From positions 1-6,125 of the forward strand of contig CAJASG010000195.1 in the NCBI GenBank assembly GCA_903944555.1: a stretch of DNA of 6,125 nucleotides, in the 5' to 3' direction. This stretch comes from an uncultured beta proteobacterium (GTDB lineage Bacteria; Pseudomonadota; Gammaproteobacteria; Burkholderiales; Burkholderiaceae_C). Below are positions 1 to 4,617 of this stretch, one piece after another; within the stretch, counting starts at the first letter, position 1, and every line of letters starts with the position of its first letter. A program made the translations under genes and the position numbers. Under the pieces are notes generated by a model. The model did no database searches and was not told where the DNA came from. It worked only from the letters and a program-made list of their open reading frames with translations.

Positions 1-359
1 ATGTAGGCGTGCGAGGTGCCCACAATGCGAAAGCCACGCAGGTTGTCGCCCAGACTGATGGGGATGACGCCGTCCACCATGGGGTGTTTTTGCAGCGCTT
101 GCACCGCCTTGAGCGGCACATTGCCAGGTGGCACGTCGATGTGAAACACTCCCGAGAGAATGAGCTGCATGGGGCTGCCTTTGGCGCCCACCACCACGTC
201 AATCCCGGCTAGGTCGCGCTCAAACGCCCTATTTAGCTGGTGGCCCACCAGCATCAAAAACGTGATGGAGGCCAGCCCCAGACTGAGCAGCAGCACGTTG
301 AGCGCTGCGCCCATGGGGCGGGACCACAGGTAGCGCCAGGCTAAGGCCAGGGTTTTCAT
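1..359 (-). CDS. MacB/FtsX-type ABC transporter permease (N-terminal part, truncated by window edge)
   Basis: Inner-membrane permease subunit of an ABC transporter of the MacB/FtsX/LolE superfamily, presumably partnered with the ATPase encoded immediately upstream. About 119 N-terminal residues are visible; the rest lies beyond position 1. They start with MKTLALAWRYLWSRP, followed by one hydrophobic segment (about residues 18-38, rich in L, A, V). After it comes the periplasmic MacB_PCD-like start with the VVVGAKGSP motif (about residues 55-63) and an LILSGVFHIDVP stretch, both typical of this permease group. The ATG (359-357) overlaps the ATPase stop in an ATGA, so translation is probably coupled. 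Family members next to Zur or in zrg-type operons are associated with zinc limitation; transport of zinc or a zinc chelate by this protein is inferred, not shown. This frame was not obvious because it has no stop inside the window. Confidence 0.85.
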   Translation of the reverse strand, partial: MKTLALAWRYLWSRPMGAALNVLLLSLGLASITFLMLVGHQLNRAFERDLAGIDVVVGAKGSPMQLILSGVFHIDVPPGNVPLKAVQALQKHPMVDGVIPISLGDNLRGFRIVGTSHAY

Positions 360-1111
360 GGCGCGCTGCCTTGTAGTTGCTGCGCTGGGTAATGCGCTAC
401 GTGCAAGTGGGCCTGCAAATCAGGCTCGGCTTGCTCCTGTTTTGATAGCTGCTTGCGCACTATCCGTAAGGGCTGGAGGCCGATTTGACCCCTATTTCTC
501 AGATCAATGCAGGCCGCCACACGCGCGTCGTGGGTGGCGATCACCAGCGTTGCATCCAGTTGCCGGGCCGTACTCAGCAGCAAATTGACGGCATCCCCTG
601 CTGCTTCGTCGTCCAGGCTGGCCGTGGGCTCATCGGCCAGGATCACCAGGGGCCTGCGCAGCACCGCCCGCGCCAGTGCCACCCGCTGCGCCTGCCCGCC
701 GGAGAGCTGGCTTGGTTTACGTTGGGCCAGGTCATCCACACCGAGGGCTTGCAGGGTGGCGTGGATGCGTTCTGCGTCCTCGGGTTGGCCGCCAGCCCAA
801 AACACCAAACCCAGGTTTTGTTGCACCGTGAGTGCCGCGCTCAAGTGCAATTTTTGCGGCAAGAAGCCAATTGCGCCTGCCCGCCATGCGTCAGCAGCTA
901 TGTTTTTAAGAGCACTCAGCGGCTGCTCGGCCACCGTCAACTCCCCCGCAGTGGGGGCAACCAAGGCGGCTACCAGCGCCAGCCAGGTCGATTTGCCACA
1001 GCCCGATGGGCCGCTGAGCAACAGCACCGCGCCCTGGGGCACATCGACATCGGGGAAGGTGAGCGCGGAACCGCCAGGGTAGGCGTATTGGAGTTGGCGG
1101 GTGCGGATCAT
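356..1111 (-). CDS. ABC transporter ATP-binding protein (LolD/MacB type)
   Basis: Cytoplasmic ATPase, 251 aa, that would power the MacB/FtsX-type permease encoded downstream. Visible motifs: Walker A GPSGCGKST (34-42), Q-loop GFLPQ (Q86), signature LSGGQ (136-140), Walker B LVILADE (155-161), D-loop SLDD and H-loop THD (H194). The ATG at 1111 was chosen, although the frame stays open to 1312, because MIRTRQLQYAYPGG is a normal ABC N-terminus and the ATG forms a 4-bp ATGA overlap with the regulator stop; the extension would overlap the regulator by 200 bp. Oddity: the domain effectively ends just after the H-loop, and residues 204-226 are encoded by a dispersed intergenic-type repeat (434-502), so the C-terminal ~48 residues look recoded. 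The operon context (with a Fur-family regulator, opposite a zinc importer) suggests zinc-responsive expression. A zrgB/zrgC-like role is possible but unproven. Confidence 0.9.
   Translation of the reverse strand: MIRTRQLQYAYPGGSALTFPDVDVPQGAVLLLSGPSGCGKSTWLALVAALVAPTAGELTVAEQPLSALKNIAADAWRAGAIGFLPQKLHLSAALTVQQNLGLVFWAGGQPEDAERIHATLQALGVDDLAQRKPSQLSGGQAQRVALARAVLRRPLVILADEPTASLDDEAAGDAVNLLLSTARQLDATLVIATHDARVAACIDLRNRGQIGLQPLRIVRKQLSKQEQAEPDLQAHLHVAHYPAQQLQGSAP
434..502. repeat. Dispersed Comamonadaceae-type repeat inside the ATPase 3' end
   Basis: The plus strand here contains TTTTGATAGCTGCTTGCGC, a spacer, then GGGCTGGAGGCCGATTTGAC. This is the layout I recall for a short element scattered between genes in Acidovorax, Rhodoferax and Polaromonas genomes (TGATAGCTGC...AGCGCT...AGAGGCC-type, with a central AGCGCTTA/TAAGCGCT palindrome). 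The palindrome is degenerate here (GCGCACTATCCGTAAGGGCT). It lies in frame in the last fifth of the ATPase gene and encodes about residues 204-226 of that protein. The family identification is from memory; a genome-wide search would settle the boundaries. Confidence 0.6.
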
Positions 1112-1659
1112 GGGGTGTTGCCGGTGGCGGAAGCAGGTGAGATGCCGGTAGCACAGTCCACACACACGCCGCGCACGGCAAAGTCCATGCTCATGCCCTG
1201 ATAGCCCAATGCCGACAAAGCCGCCAAGGCGGTTTGCGCGGCGCGGTCCAAATCCGCAGCGCTGGCTTGCAAGGCACCGCTCAAGGGACTGTCGCGGTGG
1301 CAGCTTTGGCATTCAAAGTGGGGAATGGCGTGCACGCTGGCAGGCATCGCCTGGTAGCGGCGCACGCGCTGGCTGTCGACCCGGCACAGCAGCAAGCCCA
1401 CTTGGGTGAGCCGGTCAATCAGGCGGTACAGCGTGACACGGTCCAGAGCGGGAGTGGGAGTGGGAGTGGATGCAGAGGCAGCCGCGCTTGCATCACCCAG
1501 CGCGCTCTGCAACTGGGCGTGGGTGTAGCTGGTGTCGGGGTGGGCCAAGAGCCAGCCCAGCACCAGGCGTGCAGCTGCCGTGCGGCGCAAGCCGTGGGCG
1601 GCGAGCAAGGCGTCGATGGGGTCTGCTGCGAGCGGCACAGAAGAGTCTTTGGTGGTCAT
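1108..1659 (-). CDS. zur: Fur-family zinc uptake regulator (Zur-like repressor)
   Basis: DNA-binding metalloregulator of the Fur superfamily, 183 aa, slightly longer than the usual 140-170. The N-terminal winged helix spans about residues 14-102, with THAQLQSAL (46-54) and the recognition-helix segment DRVTLYRLIDRL (73-84), equivalent to the Fur TVYR motif. The C-terminal dimerisation part keeps both structural zinc pairs: HFECQSC (C117, C120) and GVCVDC (C166, C169). Between the first helices and the recognition helix is an Ala/Ser then Thr-Pro low-complexity insert (about 56-71), partly encoded by a hexanucleotide repeat. The assignment as Zur rather than Fur, Mur or PerR rests on its location: first gene of one operon, divergent from a zinc ABC importer, with tandem inverted repeats between. 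It probably represses both operons and itself. The ATG at 1659 is the first in frame after the intergenic region; no Shine-Dalgarno sequence is evident. Its stop overlaps the next gene (ATGA). Confidence 0.85.
   Translation of the reverse strand: MTTKDSSVPLAADPIDALLAAHGLRRTAAARLVLGWLLAHPDTSYTHAQLQSALGDASAAASASTPTPTPALDRVTLYRLIDRLTQVGLLLCRVDSQRVRRYQAMPASVHAIPHFECQSCHRDSPLSGALQASAADLDRAAQTALAALSALGYQGMSMDFAVRGVCVDCATGISPASATGNTP
1451..1468. repeat. Hexanucleotide tandem repeat (GGAGTG x3) in the regulator gene
   Basis: Three perfect GGAGTG units on the plus strand, read as CACTCC on the coding strand, encode the Thr-Pro repeats in the regulator insert just before the recognition helix. A 6-bp unit keeps the frame if copy number changes, so variation would alter loop length by two residues per unit rather than inactivate the protein. 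Confidence 0.8.
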
Positions 1660-1671
1660 GAATGAATTTAG

Positions 1672-1694
1672 TTACTGCAATTTAGTTGCATTAA
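1672..1694. promoter_or_regulatory. Candidate Zur operator 1
   Basis: Inverted repeat TGCAA (1676-1680), 5-bp spacer, TTGCA (1686-1690), centred on 1683, with outer TTA/TAA flanks (1672-1674 and 1692-1694) extending the symmetry to 23 bp. It lies 13-35 bp upstream of the regulator ATG, where a bound repressor would block the regulator's own transcription. Confidence 0.6.
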
Positions 1695-1701
1695 TTTAAA
1701 A

Positions 1702-1716
1702 CGCAATCAAGTTGCG
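1702..1716. promoter_or_regulatory. Candidate Zur operator 2
   Basis: Inverted repeat CGCAA (1702-1706), 5-bp spacer, TTGCG (1712-1716), centred on 1709, exactly 26 bp from operator 1. The half-sites are perfectly complementary. It lies next to the minus-strand TATAGT hexamer. Confidence 0.6.
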
Positions 1717-1727
1717 ATAGACTATAC

Positions 1728-1742
1728 CGCAACTCGGTTGCA
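1728..1742. promoter_or_regulatory. Candidate Zur operator 3
   Basis: Inverted repeat CGCAA (1728-1732), 5-bp spacer, TTGCA (1738-1742), centred on 1735, again exactly 26 bp from its neighbour. Its right half also forms a second perfect palindrome, GTTGCA-N6-TGCAAC (1737-1754), which could be an alternative or overlapping binding register. It is the operator nearest to the zinc-importer operon. Confidence 0.55.
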
Positions 1743-1787
1743 TTATTTTGCAACTGCGAATGATGCTCCAACTTTATAGAACTTTGA

Positions 1788-1931
1788 ATGCCACGCCCCA
1801 ACTCCAACACCCCCCATATTCCCAGTAGCCCACTGGCCTGGCCTGCCGGGATGCGCGTGCTGGCGGTATTGCCCGTGGTGGCGCTGCTGTGGTTGGGGGT
1901 GTGGTGGGCCAGCTTGCAGGTAACACTGTGA
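1788..1931 (+). CDS. Small single-span membrane protein, 47 aa, first gene of the zinc-importer operon
   Basis: A short ORF not matching any family I recognise. It begins MPRPNSNTPHIPSSP, a Pro/Ser/Asn-rich stretch of about 20 residues. One strongly hydrophobic helix follows, about residues 22-44 (GMRVLAVLPVVALLWLGVWW then ASLQ), and the protein ends almost at once. The single Arg at the start of the helix and no charge after it suggest the N-terminus is cytoplasmic. Support for being real: it is the first ORF after the operator region, and its TGA overlaps the GTG of the ATPase gene (GTGA, 1928-1931), the same overlap style as every other junction here. It could be a small accessory subunit of the transporter or a translated leader for coupling. 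The ATG sits 7 bp after a TATAGA hexamer and has no Shine-Dalgarno sequence, so initiation is uncertain. Confidence 0.6.
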   Translation: MPRPNSNTPHIPSSPLAWPAGMRVLAVLPVVALLWLGVWWASLQVTL

Positions 1932-2668
1932 TCGCTTTGCACAACCTGACGGTCAGCTACCGCCAGCACCCCGCGCTGCACCACATCAGTGGGAAGTTTG
2001 CGCCCGGTTCGCTCACCGCTGTAATTGGCCCCAACGGCTCGGGCAAGAGCACTTTGCTCAAAAGCATTGTGGGGCTGCTGCCCATTGAGGGAGGGCGCTC
2101 GGGTGGTGCCTTGGCAGTGCAGGCACCGCGCCAGCGCATCGCCTATCTGCCGCAACTCAGCGAGATCGACCGCAGCTTTCCGCTCACGGTGCGCGACTGC
2201 GTGCTACTGGGCCACTGGGGGCACGCCGGAGCCTTTGGCCGCATCAGCCAAGGCATGCAGGCCAGCGTGGACGCCGCCATCCATACCGTCGGGCTGCAAG
2301 GCTTTGAGCACCGTGCGGTGGGCACGCTGTCGAGCGGGCAGCTGCAGCGCGCCTTGTTTGCACGCATGCTGGTGCAAGATGCGCAGCTCATTTTGCTGGA
2401 CGAACCCTTTAACGCGGTAGACGCCAAAACCACCGCCAGCCTGTTGCAACTGGTGCGCCAATGGCACGAAGAGCAGCGCACCGTGGTGGCCGTGCTGCAC
2501 GACGACGCACAGGTGCGCGCGCACTTCCCGCAAACCCTGCTGCTGGCCCGCGAGTTGGTGGCATGGGGCAATACCGCCGAGGTGCTGACCGATGCCAACT
2601 TGCAACGCGCCCGCAGCATGGCCGAGGCGTGGGACGACGCCGCAGAAATTTGCACGGTGGACGCATGA
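1928..2668 (+). CDS. znuC: Zinc ABC transporter ATP-binding protein (ZnuC/AztA family)
   Basis: Cytoplasmic ATPase of the Zn/Mn-type ABC importers, 246 aa, close to the usual family size. Motifs: Walker A GPNGSGKST (34-42), Q-loop YLPQ (Q76), signature LSSGQ (134-138, Ser for the usual first Gly), Walker B LILLDE (154-159), D-loop NAVD, H-loop VLHD (H191). The GTG start at 1928 is preferred over the ATG at 1889 because it gives the family N-terminus (MIALHNLTVSY), has an AGG seven bases upstream, and makes a GTGA overlap with the 47-aa ORF; the 13-residue extension has no family look. It overlaps the permease gene by ATGA at its end. The pattern HPALHHISG...GSLTAVIGPNG resembles the AztA branch at least as much as E. 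coli ZnuC, so aztA is an alternative name. Substrate specificity comes from the partner binding protein and the context. Confidence 0.92.
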   Translation: MIALHNLTVSYRQHPALHHISGKFAPGSLTAVIGPNGSGKSTLLKSIVGLLPIEGGRSGGALAVQAPRQRIAYLPQLSEIDRSFPLTVRDCVLLGHWGHAGAFGRISQGMQASVDAAIHTVGLQGFEHRAVGTLSSGQLQRALFARMLVQDAQLILLDEPFNAVDAKTTASLLQLVRQWHEEQRTVVAVLHDDAQVRAHFPQTLLLARELVAWGNTAEVLTDANLQRARSMAEAWDDAAEICTVDA

Positions 2669-3585
2669 GTGAACTACTGGCACCAGCGTGGGACGCACTC
2701 TTCTCGCCCTTTATCGACTATGCGTTCATGCGCCGCGCGCTGGTGGCCACGCTGGCCCTGTCACTGAGCGCTGCGCCCTTGGGCGTATTTTTGACTCTGC
2801 GCCGCATGAGCCTGCTGGGCGATGCCCTGAGCCACGCCATATTGCCGGGTGTGGCCATCGGGTTTATGGTGGCGGGCTTGTCGCTGGGCGCCATGGCATT
2901 GGGTGGCGTGCTGGCGGGCATGCTGGTGGCGGGCATTTCTGCCGCGGTGAGCCGGTTCACCACCATCAAAGAAGACGCCAGCCTGGCAGCCATCTATTTA
3001 GTAGCGCTGGCGCTGGGGGTGACCCTGATCTCCGCAAACGGCACCCAGCTGGACTTGCTGCACATTTTGTTCGGCAGCGCCTTGGGCGTGGACCAGGACG
3101 GGCTGCTGCTGGTGGCGGGAGTATCCACGGTGAGCGTGCTAGGCATGGCGTGGATGTACCGCGCGCTGGTGCTGGAGACCTTTGACCCGATATTTTTGAA
3201 CGCCAGCCGACGCACCGGTTGGGGTGGCTGGAGTGGCCTGGGCCACGGCGGTGCATGGGTTTGGCACCAAGCGTTTTTGATGCTGGTGGTGGTGAACCTG
3301 GTGGCGGGTTTTCAGACCCTGGGCACCTTGATGGCGGTGGGGCTGATGATGTTGCCCGCCGTATCTGCCCGGCTGTGGCACGACACCCTGCCTGCGCAAC
3401 TGATGAACGCCAGTCTGCAAGCAGCCCTCTCGGGCGTTGCAGGGCTGCTGCTGTCTTACCACTTTGATACGCCCTCAGGCCCCACCATCATCGGCTGCGC
3501 CGGGGCGCTGTACGGCGCATCGCTGCTATTGGCCCCCAATGGGTGGCTGCCGCGCTACTTAAACACCACGCACCGTGTCGCCTGA
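2665..3585 (+). CDS. znuB: Zinc ABC transporter permease (ABC-3 family, ZnuB/AztB-like)
   Basis: Inner-membrane channel subunit, 306 aa, of the ABC-3 family that carries Zn(II), Mn(II) or Fe(II). Strongly hydrophobic with about eight predicted spans. Family hallmarks are MSLLGDALSHAILPGVAIGF (48-67), the cytoplasmic coupling region around SRFTTIKEDASLA (96-108), and LGTLMAVGLMMLPAVSARLW (219-238). A Gly/Trp-rich linker (GWGGWSGLGHGGAWVW, 185-200) sits before the sixth or so span. The start at 2665 is fixed by the ATGA overlap with the ATPase gene; the frame is open upstream to 2461, but that part only shadows the ATPase. The downstream binding-protein gene begins 41 bp later. The NLVAGFQTLGTLMAVG stretch recalls the AztB branch. 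Confidence 0.93.
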   Translation: MSELLAPAWDALFSPFIDYAFMRRALVATLALSLSAAPLGVFLTLRRMSLLGDALSHAILPGVAIGFMVAGLSLGAMALGGVLAGMLVAGISAAVSRFTTIKEDASLAAIYLVALALGVTLISANGTQLDLLHILFGSALGVDQDGLLLVAGVSTVSVLGMAWMYRALVLETFDPIFLNASRRTGWGGWSGLGHGGAWVWHQAFLMLVVVNLVAGFQTLGTLMAVGLMMLPAVSARLWHDTLPAQLMNASLQAALSGVAGLLLSYHFDTPSGPTIIGCAGALYGASLLLAPNGWLPRYLNTTHRVA

Positions 3586-3626
3586 CTTCCCCATCCTTTC
3601 CCCCTGAACCCACTGAGAACACCACC

Positions 3627-4514
3627 ATGAACCACTCCATAAACACCAGCCGCCGCCTGCTTTTAGCCAGTAGCCTTGTGCTGACATTTCTGAGCGGTGG
3701 CAACGCCACTGCCGCCGACAAAATTGCGGTCACCGCCAGCTTTAGCATCCTGGGCGACCTCGTGCGCATAGTGGGTGGTGAGCGGGTAGCCGTAACCACT
3801 CTGGTGGGCCCCAACGAAGACGCACATGTTTTCGAGCCCAAGCCCACTGACGTCAAAGCCATTGCGCGCACCCAACTGTTGGTCACCAACGGCCTCAGTT
3901 TTGAGCCCTGGGCCAACAAGCTGGCCAAGTCTGCTGGCTACAAAGGTGAAACCGTGGTGGCTTCCACCGGCGTCAAGGCCCTCCCCTCTGACCCCCATGC
4001 TTGGCAAAACCCCAACAACGTGGAGCTGTATGTACGCAATATCGCAGCGGGCCTATCGAAAGTCGATGCTACAGGCGCGTCAACCTATCAGGCGAATGCC
4101 GAAGCCTACGTAAAAGAGCTGCAAGCGCTGGATGCATGGGCCAAGGCCCAGTTTCTGGAAATTTTGGTGGTTAAACGCAAGGTGATCACCTCGCACGACG
4201 CGTTTGGCTACTTTGCCGCGCACTACCAAATCAAGTTCATCGCACCGCAGGGCATAAGTACCGAAGCCGAACCCAGTGCCAAACAAGTGGCTGTGCTCAT
4301 CAAACAGATTCAGCGCGAGAAGATCAAGGCGATTTTTGTTGAAAACATGAGCAACCCCAAACTGCTGGCACAGCTGAGCAAAGACGCTGGCGCCACGGTG
4401 GGTGCCAGCCTGTATGCCGATGCCCTGTCCGCACCCGACCAACCTGGGGCGACCTACCTGCAAATGATGCGTCACAACGTGACCCAGTTGGCGGCGGGGA
4501 TGCGGCTGAACTGA
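3627..4514 (+). CDS. znuA: Periplasmic zinc-binding protein of the ABC importer (ZnuA/AztC/TroA-like)
   Basis: Solute-binding protein, 295 aa, cluster A-I (Zn/Mn). The N-terminus is a Sec signal peptide: basic NTSRR (6-10), a hydrophobic core LLLASSLVLTFL (11-22), and a likely cut after NATAA (about residue 30). Metal ligands can be read by position: H67 (EDAHVFEP), H124 (SDPHAWQN), H190 (TSHDAFGYF) and D265 (LYADAL). The 75-residue spacing from the third to the fourth ligand matches what I recall of PsaA (E205/D280). His at the third position favours zinc over manganese. The His/Asp-rich loop of E. coli ZnuA, expected just before H124, is absent, as in AztC or TroA. The ATG at 3627 is preferred over 3543 because the latter lies inside the permease gene and would bury the signal peptide. 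It is last in the operon, 41 bp after the permease, with only a weak GAGAA upstream. Confidence 0.93.
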   Translation: MNHSINTSRRLLLASSLVLTFLSGGNATAADKIAVTASFSILGDLVRIVGGERVAVTTLVGPNEDAHVFEPKPTDVKAIARTQLLVTNGLSFEPWANKLAKSAGYKGETVVASTGVKALPSDPHAWQNPNNVELYVRNIAAGLSKVDATGASTYQANAEAYVKELQALDAWAKAQFLEILVVKRKVITSHDAFGYFAAHYQIKFIAPQGISTEAEPSAKQVAVLIKQIQREKIKAIFVENMSNPKLLAQLSKDAGATVGASLYADALSAPDQPGATYLQMMRHNVTQLAAGMRLN

Positions 4515-4536
4515 CGCCACACCGGGGGCCTCCGCT

Positions 4537-4542
4537 TATAAT
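4537..4542 (+). promoter_or_regulatory. Probable sigma-70 -10 element (TATAAT) of the ABC1-kinase gene
   Basis: A perfect TATAAT in a GC-rich spacer, 75 bp before the GTG of the downstream gene. The best upstream partner is CTGACG (4511-4516), which resembles TTGACA but is 20 bp away, so the -35 is poor. It would separate this gene from the zinc operon, in which no convincing intrinsic terminator is seen after the binding-protein stop. Confidence 0.5.
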
Positions 4543-4617
4543 CCCCCTCCTGTTGCCGGTACCGCGAGGCCTAGTGAAAGCCGCGTACCCAGTCCCAGCA
4601 CACACCACCGACGCACC

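Larger units (their letters stand above)
1660..1787. promoter_or_regulatory. Divergent promoter/operator region between the regulator and zinc-importer operons
   Basis: This AT-rich 128-bp gap is the only place from which both operons can be transcribed. It contains three consecutive 26-bp units (about 1674-1699, 1700-1725, 1726-1751), each with an inverted repeat of form YGCAA-N5-TTGCR. Plausible -10 elements are TATAGT on the minus strand (1726-1721) and TATAGA on the plus strand (1775-1780), neither with a convincing -35. Neither flanking start codon has a clear Shine-Dalgarno sequence. The operator arrangement is seen directly; binding by the adjacent Fur-family regulator is an inference. 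Confidence 0.75.

Noticed and set aside
893..940. A CAGCTATGTTTTTAAGAGC stretch looking like another repeat fragment inside the ATPase gene
   Set aside because: It encodes an ordinary region between Walker A and the Q-loop (SALKNIAADAWRA) with no interruption of the domain, and the match to any repeat is too short.
485..1201. A 238-codon plus-strand open frame
   Set aside because: Antisense to the LolD/MacB-type ATPase, which carries every ABC motif on the minus strand; the translation here has no domain or start signal.
1889..1927. Upstream ATG start for the zinc ATPase
   Set aside because: It adds 13 residues (MVGGVVGQLAGNT) without family resemblance. The GTG at 1928 restores the normal N-terminus and forms the GTGA overlap.
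1691..2155. A 154-codon minus-strand open frame over the operators and ATPase start
   Set aside because: It runs antisense to the 47-aa ORF and the ATPase and ends inside the intergenic operators; no family resemblance.
4524..4572. Possible terminator: GGGGG/CCCCC (4524-4528, 4543-4547) or GGCCTC/GAGGCC (4527-4532, 4566-4571) stems after the zinc-binding protein gene
   Set aside because: Loops are long, the two pairings exclude each other, and no T-tract follows. The first also spans the TATAAT. Not convincing as an intrinsic terminator.
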